Origin: Mycobacterium sp. E3198
GTDB lineage: Bacteria; Actinomycetota; Actinomycetes; Mycobacteriales; Mycobacteriaceae
Assembly (NCBI RefSeq): GCF_001667015.1
Contig: NZ_LZIS01000048.1
Span: forward strand, 1 to 49,599
DNA: 49,599 nt
Reading direction: 5' to 3'
Shown here: piece by piece, positions 19,078-26,671 of the stretch
Layout of the letters: every line of letters starts with the position of its first letter
Position numbering within the stretch: position 1 is the first letter of the stretch
Position numbers and translations under genes: made by a program
The notes under the pieces: generated by a model
Seen by the model: only the letters and a program-made list of their open reading frames with translations
The model's database searches: none
What the model was told of the DNA's origin: nothing

Positions 19078-19147
19078 CAGTATGCCCAGTCGGCCCGAAC
19101 GGCAACTTGTGCCGAGGCTATTGCGAGCCCGCGCATCAGGTGCATAC

Positions 19148-19163
19148 TGGGATGAATAACCCA
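19148..19163. promoter_or_regulatory. TGGG-N8-CCCA operator, copy B
   Basis: TGGGATGAATAACCCA, extended by matching C and G to CTGGG-N8-CCCAG. It ends 22 nt before the alpha/beta hydrolase ATG, a position where a repressor would block transcription. Confidence 0.65.
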
Positions 19164-19185
19164 GAAATTCTCGAAGGACGTTATT

Positions 19186-20055
19186 ATGCCGGTTGTTCAT
19201 CATCGATACGCCACCGTCGCCGGTCATCGACTGTTCTTCCGCGAGGCCGGCGATCCCGCAGCGCCGGCGTTGGTGCTGCTGCACGGGTTTCCCACCAGTT
19301 CTCACATGTTCCGGAACCTGGTGCCGGCGCTGGCGGACCGCTACCACGTGATCGCGCCGGACCACCTCGGATTCGGGCTCTCGGACGCGCCGCCCGTCGA
19401 GGCGTTCGACTACACCTTCGATGCGCTTGCCGACCTGACCGCGGGCCTGCTCGGAACCCTCGGTATCGACCGATACGCCATGTACGTGCAGGATTACGGC
19501 GCCCCGATCGGCTGGCGGCTGGCGCTGCGTGACCCCGCCACGATCACCGCGATCATCACCCAGAACGGCAACGGTTACGACGCGGGATTCGTCGAAAGCT
19601 TTTGGAAGGTGGTGCAGGCCTACCAGCGCGAGCAGACGCCCGACACCGAGGCCGCGGTTCGGCAATTCCTCACGCTGGACGCCACGCGGTGGCAATACCT
19701 CACCGGCGTCGCCGACGAGACACTCGTCGACCCGGACTGCTGGCATCACGCTTACGCGCTGATCTCCCGACCCGGCAACGAAGAGGTGCAGCTGAAGCTG
19801 CTGCGGGACTACGCCACCAACGCACCGCTGTATCCCCGCCTCCACGAATACTTTCGCGCCAACCGCGTGCCGCTGCTGGCGGTGTGGGGCCGCGGCGACG
19901 AGATCTTCGGACCGGCCGGCGCGCAGGCGTTCGCCGACGATCTGCCGGACGCCGAGATCCATCTGCTCGACGGCGGGCACTTCCTGCTCGAGTCCGCGCT
20001 GGACGAGGCCACGGCCCTGATCCGCGACTTCCTCGGCAGGGCATCAATGGGTTGA
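19186..20055 (+). CDS. Alpha/beta hydrolase with Asp nucleophile (dehalogenase/epoxide-hydrolase-like)
   Basis: A 289-residue alpha/beta hydrolase. The oxyanion loop is H33-G-F-P36 and the nucleophile elbow is V-Q-D103-Y-G-A-P, so the nucleophile is Asp, as in haloalkane dehalogenases and epoxide hydrolases, not Ser. The catalytic His is probably His265 in D-G-G-H-F-L-L-E, and an acid lies in W-G-R-G-D-E. The halide-binding Trp that normally follows the Asp in dehalogenases is Tyr104 here, and the HGFP loop is epoxide-hydrolase-like, so the reaction is uncertain. Operator copy B precedes it and copy C overlaps its stop. The tetR pair follows on the same strand. Confidence 0.85.
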   Translation: MPVVHHRYATVAGHRLFFREAGDPAAPALVLLHGFPTSSHMFRNLVPALADRYHVIAPDHLGFGLSDAPPVEAFDYTFDALADLTAGLLGTLGIDRYAMYVQDYGAPIGWRLALRDPATITAIITQNGNGYDAGFVESFWKVVQAYQREQTPDTEAAVRQFLTLDATRWQYLTGVADETLVDPDCWHHAYALISRPGNEEVQLKLLRDYATNAPLYPRLHEYFRANRVPLLAVWGRGDEIFGPAGAQAFADDLPDAEIHLLDGGHFLLESALDEATALIRDFLGRASMG

Positions 20056-20063
20056 AGATCCCA
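20048..20063. promoter_or_regulatory. TGGG-N8-CCCA operator, copy C
   Basis: TGGGTTGAAGATCCCA, extended to ATGGG-N8-CCCAT. It overlaps the hydrolase stop codon and lies 33 nt before the first tetR start, fitting autoregulation. Confidence 0.6.
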
Positions 20064-20084
20064 TAGTTCGCGGCGCCCGCGGGT

Positions 20085-20090
20085 TAGCCT
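20085..20090 (+). promoter_or_regulatory. leaderless promoter -10 box TAGCCT for tetR1
   Basis: TAGCCT, then exactly 6 nt (GACGCG), then the ATG at 20097. Operator copy C lies just upstream, at the -35 position. Confidence 0.5.
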
Positions 20091-20096
20091 GACGCG

Positions 20097-20789
20097 ATGG
20101 CCCATCCCGACGTTCAGGACGAACAACGGTTGACCGCCAAGGGGCGTGCCACCCGCGACCGGATCGTGGAAGCGGCCGCCCAGCTCATCGTCACCGAAGG
20201 CCTGTCCGCTTCGAACATGGAGAACGTGCGCAGGGCAGCATCGGTCAGCGGCTCGCAGCTCGCGCACTATTTCACCGACAAGGGCGCGCTGATCCGCGCG
20301 GTCGTCAGGCGCCAGATGGCGGTGGTTCTCGACTTTCACCGCCAGCCCCGGCTGCACGGCCTGCGCTCGTTCGACGACTTCGAGCGCTGGATCGGCCTCA
20401 ACATGCGCTACCTCAAGCGCATCGGATACTTCGGCACGCCCACCTACCACGCCCTCGCCGCGCAGTTGGCGAAGTCCGACGATGCGACGCGCGAAACACT
20501 GGGCGCGGGCTATCGGCAATGGATCGACCTGATGGCGCAGGCGATTCAAACAATGAAGGACGACGGGGTCGTGGTCGCGGACGCCGACCCGCGGCGGTTG
20601 GCGATGGTCATCGTGTCCGCCCACCAGGGCGGCGGCACCCTGGCGTTCACCTATCGGGCGGAATGGCCGCATGCCGACGCGGTCCGCTTCGCGGTCAACT
20701 ATCTGCGCATGTTCGCCACCGACCCCGCAGAACGCGTTCCGCGGCGGGCGCCGCGCGCCCGCCGCCGGCGTGGGCGGCAACATGAATGA
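20097..20789 (+). CDS. TetR-family regulator 1 of an overlapping tandem pair
   Basis: A 230-residue TetR regulator. The N-terminal domain holds T-R-D-R-I-V-E-A-A-A-Q-L-I and the recognition region V-S-G-S-Q-L-A-H-Y-F-T-D-K-G-A-L-I (~residues 50-66). The ligand domain follows from ~75. The last 15 residues are a very basic tail (R-A-P-R-A-R-R-R-R-G-R-Q-H-E). Its stop overlaps the start of a second TetR gene by 8 nt, and the two proteins align along their length, pointing to tandem duplication. Operator copy C and a -10 box lie directly upstream, so it is probably autoregulated and controls the neighbouring enzymes. Confidence 0.9.
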   Translation: MAHPDVQDEQRLTAKGRATRDRIVEAAAQLIVTEGLSASNMENVRRAASVSGSQLAHYFTDKGALIRAVVRRQMAVVLDFHRQPRLHGLRSFDDFERWIGLNMRYLKRIGYFGTPTYHALAAQLAKSDDATRETLGAGYRQWIDLMAQAIQTMKDDGVVVADADPRRLAMVIVSAHQGGGTLAFTYRAEWPHADAVRFAVNYLRMFATDPAERVPRRAPRARRRRGRQHE

Positions 20790-21435
20790 CGACAGCGAAT
20801 CGCGATACACCCGCAAGGGATTGGCGACCCGGGCGCGAATCGTCGAGGTCGCCGCGCGGCTGATGTTCGAACGAGGGGTCGCCAACACCAGCATCGACCA
20901 CGTGCGACGCGCCGCGGGCGTCGGCGGCTCGCAGATCTCCCACTACTTCCGCGACAAGCGCGATCTGACCCGTCACGTCGTCGCCGCGCGCCGCGACGAC
21001 GTTCAGGCCTTCCACACGCAACCGACGCTGGGCGCCCTCGATACCATCGACGCCCTGCAGGCGTGGGCCGACGCCATCGTGGCCGACATCGACACGGTGT
21101 ACCGCGTCGGCGGTTGCGTCTACGGCTCGCTGGCCGGCGAGTTGATCGATTCCGACGACGAAATGCACGACGACCTCTCCACCGGCTACGACCGGTGGCT
21201 CGAGCTTTTTCAGGGTGGCCTCACCGTAATGCGGCGCCGCGGCGATCTGCGACCCGACGCCGACCCCCGACATCTGGCCGTGTCGCTGGTCGTCGCGCAC
21301 CAGGGCGGAGCGCTGGTCACGCACGCCACCGGTGATGCCGAACCGCTGCGCTGTGCGGTCAACGCCGCCGTCGACTACGTGCGCTCCTTTGCACCGCATT
21401 CCGCTTCGCGCCGCAAGCGGGCGGCGCGCCGGTGA
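20782..21435 (+). CDS. TetR-family regulator 2 of an overlapping tandem pair
   Basis: A 217-residue TetR protein starting inside the end of tetR1 (ATGAATGA). The DNA-binding segment G-G-S-Q-I-S-H-Y-F-R-D-K-R-D-L-T closely mirrors the tetR1 segment G-S-Q-L-A-H-Y-F-T-D-K-G-A-L-I. The ligand domain keeps the shared blocks G-A-L-D-T-I-D..., L-S-T-G-Y-D-R-W and A-D-P-R-H-L-A-V-S-L-V-V-A-H-Q-G-G. Co-translation and similarity make a heterodimer or two sensors of one pathway plausible. Operator copy D lies 60 nt after its stop, in front of the MDR dehydrogenase. Confidence 0.9.
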   Translation: MNDDSESRYTRKGLATRARIVEVAARLMFERGVANTSIDHVRRAAGVGGSQISHYFRDKRDLTRHVVAARRDDVQAFHTQPTLGALDTIDALQAWADAIVADIDTVYRVGGCVYGSLAGELIDSDDEMHDDLSTGYDRWLELFQGGLTVMRRRGDLRPDADPRHLAVSLVVAHQGGALVTHATGDAEPLRCAVNAAVDYVRSFAPHSASRRKRAARR

Positions 21436-21495
21436 AGCCCGAGCGAATTGCCGGGGCCGCCGACTGGACAGACTGGGTCTGTTCGCCCATAATAT

Positions 21496-21511
21496 TGGGA
21501 TAGCTAGCCCA
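21496..21511. promoter_or_regulatory. TGGG-N8-CCCA operator, copy D
   Basis: TGGGATAGCTAGCCCA, extended to TTGGG-N8-CCCAA. It overlaps a second palindrome, CCCATAATATTGGG (21486-21499). It lies 135 nt before the MDR start, leaving a long leader or an upstream start. Confidence 0.6.
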
Positions 21512-21646
21512 ATCGCCCGATGCGCGCGGTGGGCAGATCCGAAGGCCACCAACCAGCCGGGAAGAAGGCGGCAAGTGTCTGCGACCGTTTCACCCCAACT
21601 GCCTACTGCACCGGCGATGGTGAGGGAGCGGTCCGGCGGGGAGACC

Positions 21647-22621
21647 ATGCGCGCGATCATCCTCACCGGGTTCGGCGGGCTCGACAACCTCGTCTACACC
21701 GACATTCCCAAGCCGCTGCCCAGGGACGGCGAAGTTGTCATCCGGGTGAAAGGCTTCGGCATCAACCACGCCGAAATCCACATGCGCCGAGGGGAATGGG
21801 CGGAAGCCGCCGAGGTCAGCGGGATCGAATGCGTCGGCATCGTCGACTCGTGCCCCGGAGGCGAATTTCCGGTCGGCGCCAAGGTGGCGGCCCTGATGGG
21901 CGGCCTTGGGCGAACGATCAACGGCAGCTACGCGGAGTACACCCGCGTGCGCGCGGCGAACGTCGTCCTGATCGAGTCCGACCTGCCGTGGTCACAGCTT
22001 GCTGCGCTGCCGGAAACCTTCGCGACGGCGTGGACGTGCCTGTTCCGCAACCTCGAATTGACGGCAGGGCAGACGTTGGTGATCCGCGGGGCGACCTCGG
22101 CGTTGGGCCAGGCGGCGCTGAAAATGGCCGTGGCCGCCGGCGCGAACGTCATCGCGACCGCCCGTAGCCGCGAGCGCTTTCGGATGCTCGAAAGGTTGGG
22201 AGCGGTCCGCGTCGAGTTGGAGCGCCGCGACCTTGCCGCCCACATCGCCGAGGCCAAGCAGATCGATGCGGTCCTCGATTTCGTCGGCAACAGCACCATC
22301 CTCGACTCGCTCGACATGCTGCGCCGCGGCGGTTCTGCCTGCCTGGCCGGCTGGCTGGGCGGACTCGCCCCGATCGGCGATTTCAACCCCCTCGCGCGGA
22401 TGGCCAGCGGCGTGAACTTCACCTTCTTCGCCAGCCCCGTCTTCGGCAATCCGGGCTTCCCGGTGTCGGACGTGCCGCTGAGCGACATCGCACAGCAGGT
22501 GGCGGACGGCAAACTCGAGGCAGCCCCGGCGCGCGTTTTTTCGTTCGACCAGATTCACGAGGCGCACCGGGTGGCGGAGTCGGGAGAAGCCGGCGGCAAG
22601 GTTGTTGTTGTCATGGACTGA
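21647..22621 (+). CDS. MDR-family quinone-oxidoreductase-like dehydrogenase
   Basis: A 324-residue medium-chain dehydrogenase/reductase of the zinc-free quinone oxidoreductase type. The N-terminal GroES-like part (M-R-A-I-I-L-T-G-F-G-G-L ... G-I-N-H-A-E-I-H-M-R-R-G) leads to the Rossmann domain at ~145 (G-Q-T-L-V-I-R-G-A-T-S-A-L-G-Q-A-A) and the C-terminal substrate part. The structural and catalytic Cys/His zinc ligands of true alcohol dehydrogenases are absent. The ATG at 21647 has GGGGAG just upstream; an in-frame ATG at 21617 is an alternative. It opens a same-strand string with DUF427, HAD, Lpd-like and cupin genes. Confidence 0.87.
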   Translation: MRAIILTGFGGLDNLVYTDIPKPLPRDGEVVIRVKGFGINHAEIHMRRGEWAEAAEVSGIECVGIVDSCPGGEFPVGAKVAALMGGLGRTINGSYAEYTRVRAANVVLIESDLPWSQLAALPETFATAWTCLFRNLELTAGQTLVIRGATSALGQAALKMAVAAGANVIATARSRERFRMLERLGAVRVELERRDLAAHIAEAKQIDAVLDFVGNSTILDSLDMLRRGGSACLAGWLGGLAPIGDFNPLARMASGVNFTFFASPVFGNPGFPVSDVPLSDIAQQVADGKLEAAPARVFSFDQIHEAHRVAESGEAGGKVVVVMD

Positions 22622-22674
22622 CGGCGACGCATCTTGGCTCAGCGAATAATCTTCGCCAACGAGGGGACAGCACA

Positions 22675-23556
22675 GTGGGTTTGGCATGGCAGCAGGGACC
22701 ATTGGCAACCGGATCGGTGGGTCACTTCCTCACCGGGCAGCCCATGCCGCCGCGGCTGCTCTTCGCCGAGCCGTTGCGGCGCCGCATGCGGGTGCGCTTC
22801 GCGGACGCCTGGATCGCCGACAGCGAGGACGTCGTCCTGTTACACGAGCCCGGTCGCTACCCGGTTGCCTACTTTCCCGTCGGCGACGTCGAAGCGGGAA
22901 TTTTGACCGCCGAAGACCGGGTCACCCAGCACCAGGACCTCGGCGAAACGCAGTGGTTCACCGTCAAAGTCGCCGAGCAGCAGGCCGATCACAGCGCGTG
23001 GCAACACGCGCGGGTTCCGCCCCACGCGGCGGTCCTGGACGGTCGGCTGGCATTCGCCTGGCGCGCGATGGACGCCTTCTACGAGGAAGACGAACGCATC
23101 GTGGGGCATGCCGCGGACGCCTACCACCGCATCGACATCCGTTCCACCTCACGGCATCTGGTCGTCCGCGACGGTGAGCGGGTGATCGCCGACACGAAGC
23201 ATCCACTGGCGCTGTACGAATCCGGCTTTGCGCCTCGCTGGTACGTCGCGCGCGAAGACATCGACGAAGTCGCACTCAAACCTGTTGATCTTCAAACCTT
23301 TTGCCCATACAAGGGGATATGCTCCTACTACGACATCGGCGGACACCAGCGCGCCGCGTGGTCTTACCTCAACGCATGGCCCGAGGTCGGCCGGGTCACC
23401 GATCTGGTGTCGTTCGAGCCCGATAAGATCGACGTATACCTCGACGGCAACCGGCTTCAACTGGAACCTGGCCAAACTGTCCTTGCCCACGGTGTCGACC
23501 GGGGACTCGACACCGATGAGGTGCTCGGCACGACAACGAGAAGGGCCACGGTTTGA
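22675..23556 (+). CDS. DUF427 double-domain protein
   Basis: A 293-residue protein holding two copies of the DUF427 fold: the first around residues 35-140 (R-M-R-V-R-F-A-D-A-W-I-A-D-S), the second around 160-265 (S-R-H-L-V-V-R-D-G-E-R-V-I-A-D-T-K). The second contains the signature region P-Y-K-G-I-C-S-Y-Y and P-L-A-L-Y-E-S-G-F. DUF427 is a small beta-barrel of unknown chemistry, common in actinobacterial catabolic neighbourhoods. It starts with GTG after an AACGAGGGGACAG leader and ends overlapping the region just before the HAD gene (2 nt apart), so translation is probably coupled. Confidence 0.85.
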   Translation: MGLAWQQGPLATGSVGHFLTGQPMPPRLLFAEPLRRRMRVRFADAWIADSEDVVLLHEPGRYPVAYFPVGDVEAGILTAEDRVTQHQDLGETQWFTVKVAEQQADHSAWQHARVPPHAAVLDGRLAFAWRAMDAFYEEDERIVGHAADAYHRIDIRSTSRHLVVRDGERVIADTKHPLALYESGFAPRWYVAREDIDEVALKPVDLQTFCPYKGICSYYDIGGHQRAAWSYLNAWPEVGRVTDLVSFEPDKIDVYLDGNRLQLEPGQTVLAHGVDRGLDTDEVLGTTTRRATV

Positions 23557-23558
23557 CC

Positions 23559-24251
23559 ATGCGACCTCTTACGCCGTCGGTGCTCGTTTTCGACGTCAAC
23601 GAGACGCTCCTTGACATCGAGTCGCTGGCACCGCTTTTCGGGGAGAAGTTCGGTGACAAGCGGGTACTTCGCGAATGGTTCCCGCAACTCGTCATGTATT
23701 CGATGACCGCCACGTTGACGGAAAGCTACGTGACCTTCTCGGTGCTGGCCCAGGGGTTGCTGCGCATGTTCGGCGACATCTACCAGGTGGCCATCACGGA
23801 CGACGATCTGGGTCGCCTGAAGGCCGGCCTGCTGACCATGCCGGCGCACCCGGATGCCGCGGATGGGCTTGCTGCGCTGCGCGATAGCGGCTTCCGGCTG
23901 GTCACCCTCACCAACTCGCCACCCAACCCCGACGGACCCACGGCGCTGCAGAATTCGGGCCTGGACCACTTCTTCGAACAACAGTTGAGCGTCGACGCTT
24001 GCCGCGCGTTCAAGCCGGCGCCGGCGGTGTACCGGCACGTATGCGAGACGCTCCAGGTGGCGCCCACCGACTGCATGATGGTCGCCGCGCACGTGTGGGA
24101 CACCCTCGGCGCGCAACACGTCGGCTTCAGCTCCTCGCTCATCACGCGGCCGGGCAATCCACCGCTGCCGGTTGACGGGTTGGCGCAACCGGACGTCGTC
24201 GTCAGTGACCTGCGCCAGCTGGCCGCGCGACTCATCGAGGGGCGGCGCTGA
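23559..24251 (+). CDS. HAD-superfamily, haloacid-dehalogenase type II-like
   Basis: A 230-residue HAD hydrolase of the L-2-haloacid dehalogenase-like branch. Motif I is V-L-V-F-D13-V-N-E-T-L-L-D with the nucleophile Asp; motif II is L-V-T-L-T-N-S; motif III Lys lies in [11 protein letters not shown]; and the cap segment [12 protein letters not shown] resembles the substrate Arg region of dehalogenases. However, the S-N-A-W-D block of true dehalogenases reads A-A-H-V-W-D, so two active-site residues differ and a phosphatase or other hydrolase cannot be excluded. It is tightly packed between DUF427 and the Lpd-like gene (2 nt on each side). Confidence 0.85.
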   Translation: MRPLTPSVLVFDVNETLLDIESLAPLFGEKFGDKRVLREWFPQLVMYSMTATLTESYVTFSVLAQGLLRMFGDIYQVAITDDDLGRLKAGLLTMPAHPDAADGLAALRDSGFRLVTLTNSPPNPDGPTALQNSGLDHFFEQQLSVDACRAFKPAPAVYRHVCETLQVAPTDCMMVAAHVWDTLGAQHVGFSSSLITRPGNPPLPVDGLAQPDVVVSDLRQLAARLIEGRR

Positions 24252-24253
24252 CG

Positions 24254-25705
24254 ATGGCACCGGGCACGGAACACGAATTCGACGTCGTCGTGCTCGGCGC
24301 CGGACCGATCGGGCAGAACGTCGCCGAGCGCGCCCGCGCCGCCGGTCTCAGTGTCGCGATGGTCGAGCGCGAACTGGTCGGGGGCGAATGTTCGTATTGG
24401 GCGTGCGTGCCCAGTAAGGCGTTGCTGCGACCGGTCATCGCCGTCTCGGACGCCCGCCGCGTCGACGGCGCACGGGAAGCGGTCAGTGGTTCCATCAACA
24501 GCGCAGGGGTCTTCGGTCGCCGTGACCGCTACGTCACCGACTGGGACGACACCGGCCAGGCCGACTTCGTGCGCGGGCTCGGCGCCACCCTGATACGCGG
24601 GCACGGGCGGCTGGCCGGCCCCCGGCGAGTCGCCGTCAGCGCGCCCGGGGGTGAGCAGCCGGCGCTGACGGCGCGGCACGCGGTCGTGGTGTGCACGGGC
24701 AGCCGGCCCGCGCTCCCCGATCTGCCCGGCATCGCCGAGGCCAAACCGTGGACCAACCGCGAGGCGACGGACAGCAGCTATGTCCCCGAGCGGCTCGCCG
24801 TCGTCGGCGCCGGCGGCGTGGGTGTCGAAATGGCCACGGCGTGGCAAGGATTGGGCTCGCGGGTGACCCTGCTGGCGCGCGGTTCCGGGCTGCTGCCCCG
24901 GATGGAGCCCTTCGTGGGTGAACTCATCGCCCGCGGGCTGTCCGACGCCGGCGTGGACGTGCGCCTGGGCGCGGCGGTGCGCGCGCTGCGCCGCCGCGAC
25001 GGCGGGCAGGTGGTCCTCGAATTGGACGACGGATCCGAATTGGCCGTCAGCGAAGCGCTTTTCGCCACCGGACGGGCGCCGCTCACCGACGACATCGGCC
25101 TCGAGACCGTCGGGCTAACACCGGGCAGCTGGCTCGACGTCGACGACACCTGCCGTGTCACGGCCATCGAGGGCGGTTGGCTCTACGCGGCGGGCGACGT
25201 CAATCACCGGGCCCTGCTGACCCATCAGGGCAAGTACCAGGGACGCGTCGCCGGCGCGGCGATCGGGGCCCGCGCCGCGGGACAGCCATTGGACACCTCG
25301 CCGTGGGGCGCGCACGCGACCACCGCCGACCATCACGCGGTGCCGCAGGCCTTCTTCACCGACCCGGAAGCCGCGGCCGTCGGGCTGACGGCGCAGCAGG
25401 CGCAGGACGCCGGCCACCGGATCCGCACGGTCGACGTGGAGATCGGAGACGTCGTCATGGGGGCCAAGCTCTACGCGGACGGATACACCGGTCGGGCCCG
25501 GATGGTGGTCGATGTGGACCGCGGCCACCTGCTCGGGGTGACGCTGGTCGGTCCCGGCGTCACCGAGATGCTGCACTCGGCCACCATCGCCGTGGCCGGT
25601 CAGGTGCCCGTCGACCGGCTGTGGCACGCCGTCCCCTGCTTCCCGACGGTCAGCGAGCTTTGGCTGAGGCTGCTCGAGGCCTATCGGGACGCGGCGGATA
25701 ATTGA
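24254..25705 (+). CDS. lpdB: Pyridine nucleotide-disulfide oxidoreductase, Lpd-like (Rv0794c/LpdB ortholog)
   Basis: A 483-residue FAD/NAD(P) flavoprotein with G-A-G-P-I-G near residue 15, redox-active Cys46 and Cys51 ([11 protein letters not shown]) in CX4C spacing, a second Rossmann motif [10 protein letters not shown] near 180, and Y-A-A-G-D-V for FAD. The C-terminal dyad of lipoamide dehydrogenase (His-P-T-x-S-Glu) reads F463-P-T-V-S-E468, so the proton-relaying His is Phe. It is therefore unlikely to be a normal lipoamide dehydrogenase; quinone, thiol or metal reduction is more likely. It starts 2 nt after the HAD gene and is followed after 3 nt by the cupin gene. Confidence 0.85.
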   Translation: MAPGTEHEFDVVVLGAGPIGQNVAERARAAGLSVAMVERELVGGECSYWACVPSKALLRPVIAVSDARRVDGAREAVSGSINSAGVFGRRDRYVTDWDDTGQADFVRGLGATLIRGHGRLAGPRRVAVSAPGGEQPALTARHAVVVCTGSRPALPDLPGIAEAKPWTNREATDSSYVPERLAVVGAGGVGVEMATAWQGLGSRVTLLARGSGLLPRMEPFVGELIARGLSDAGVDVRLGAAVRALRRRDGGQVVLELDDGSELAVSEALFATGRAPLTDDIGLETVGLTPGSWLDVDDTCRVTAIEGGWLYAAGDVNHRALLTHQGKYQGRVAGAAIGARAAGQPLDTSPWGAHATTADHHAVPQAFFTDPEAAAVGLTAQQAQDAGHRIRTVDVEIGDVVMGAKLYADGYTGRARMVVDVDRGHLLGVTLVGPGVTEMLHSATIAVAGQVPVDRLWHAVPCFPTVSELWLRLLEAYRDAADN

Positions 25706-25708
25706 CGC

Positions 25709-26176
25709 ATGGCGACTTCAGACGGATTTCATCCAGACTTCGACGACGCCGCGGCGCGCGTCGCCCGAAACCGGGTGCACCACATCCGGGCGTCGGACAT
25801 CAGTTCCGATACCGCGCAATCCGAGGGCCTGCGCCGCTTCGCGGCCCTGTCCGGCACGTCGGTCGGCGCCGAGAAGCTGTGGATGGGCGAGACACACGCG
25901 GCACCGGCGACCGCCTCGTCGAACCACCATCACGGCGAATCGGAAACCGCGGTCTACGTCCGAAGCGGCAACCCGGAGTTTGTCTTTCACGATGGCGTTC
26001 AAGAGGTTCGCATTTCGACCGCGCCCGGCGATTACGTCTTCATCCCGCCGTACCTGCCGCACCGCGAAGAGAACCCCGATCCGACTTCGGCCGCCGAGGT
26101 CGTGATCGCGCGCAGCACCCAAGAGGCCGTCGTCGTCAATCTTCCCGAGCTTTATCCACTGAAAAGCGCTCAGTAG
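25709..26176 (+). CDS. Cupin-domain protein
   Basis: A 155-residue single-cupin protein. Motif 1 is S-N-H-H-H-G-E-S-E-T-A-V-Y-V-R-S-G (three consecutive His plus Glu) and motif 2 is P-G-D-Y-V-F-I-P-P-Y-L-P-H-R-E-E-N, giving the 3-His/1-Glu metal set of active cupins. It may be a dioxygenase, isomerase or metal-dependent sensor. It is the last gene of the string beginning at 21647, and its final 7 nt overlap the end of the convergent VOC gene. The ATG is 3 nt after the Lpd-like stop. Confidence 0.85.
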   Translation: MATSDGFHPDFDDAAARVARNRVHHIRASDISSDTAQSEGLRRFAALSGTSVGAEKLWMGETHAAPATASSNHHHGESETAVYVRSGNPEFVFHDGVQEVRISTAPGDYVFIPPYLPHREENPDPTSAAEVVIARSTQEAVVVNLPELYPLKSAQ

Positions 26177-26568
26177 ACGGCTATTTCGACGAGGTTTCCG
26201 TCGATGTCGCGACAGTAGTGCGAGGTCATCGGCCCGAGCGCGCCGGTCTTCATGACCGGTCCCGAAACGATGCCGACGCCGCACGCGGCGAGATGGGCGC
26301 GGACCTCGTCCGGGGTTGCCCGCGTGATGAAGCACAGGTCCGCGGAGCCCGCGGCTTCGACGGATCCGGTGACCCAGTCGGGATCGTCGGCCAGCGCCCC
26401 CACCGGTCGCAGGTTGATCTTCTGATCTCCGAAGCACATCGCGGTTCTCCCGGACGGCCCGAAGGTCTCCCGCCGCATGCCCAGGACCCGCTCGTACCAC
26501 GACGCGGTGGCCTCGACGTCCCTGCAATTCAGCACGACATGGTCGATCCGTTCGACCGCGAATCCCAC
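26170..26568 (-). CDS. VOC-family glyoxalase/dioxygenase-like protein
   Basis: A 132-residue vicinal-oxygen-chelate protein. The N-terminal strand I-D-H-V-V-L-N-C-R-D-V-E with its His, the central K-I-N-L-R-P, and the C-terminal strand T-S-H-Y-C-R-D-I-D-G-N-L-V-E-I with His and Glu are at the metal-ligand positions of the family. GTG at 26568 is chosen because GGAGG lies 8 nt upstream; the open frame upstream to 27090 is a shadow of gntR. The substrate is unknown. It converges on the cupin gene and is divergent from gntR, with a perfect inverted repeat in between, so it may be a GntR target. Confidence 0.85.
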   Translation of the reverse strand: MGFAVERIDHVVLNCRDVEATASWYERVLGMRRETFGPSGRTAMCFGDQKINLRPVGALADDPDWVTGSVEAAGSADLCFITRATPDEVRAHLAACGVGIVSGPVMKTGALGPMTSHYCRDIDGNLVEIAVY

Positions 26569-26652
26569 GTTGTGCCCTCCCGACCGCTGTGGCGCCGTCA
26601 GTCCGGTCGCGCCGACTTCGAGCATGGCGTGCGCCGTTGACAACGCGCCATA

Positions 26653-26670
26653 AGACGTTTTAATACGTCT
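26653..26670. promoter_or_regulatory. GntR/HutC-type operator
   Basis: AGACGT-TTTAAT-ACGTCT is a perfect 6-bp inverted repeat with an AT-rich centre. It ends 1 nt before the gntR ATG and 84 nt upstream of the divergent VOC start. Its position fits autoregulation. Confidence 0.6.
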
Positions 26671-26671
26671 C

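Noticed and set aside
19186..20055. Confident call as haloalkane dehalogenase
   Set aside because: Asp103 fits, but the halide-stabilising Trp next to it is Tyr and the oxyanion loop is HGFP, so the reaction is left open.
14855..24253. Insertion sequence or prophage remnants in the accessory block
   Set aside because: No transposase, integrase, terminal inverted repeat or target duplication is visible; the block consists of ordinary metabolic and regulatory genes.
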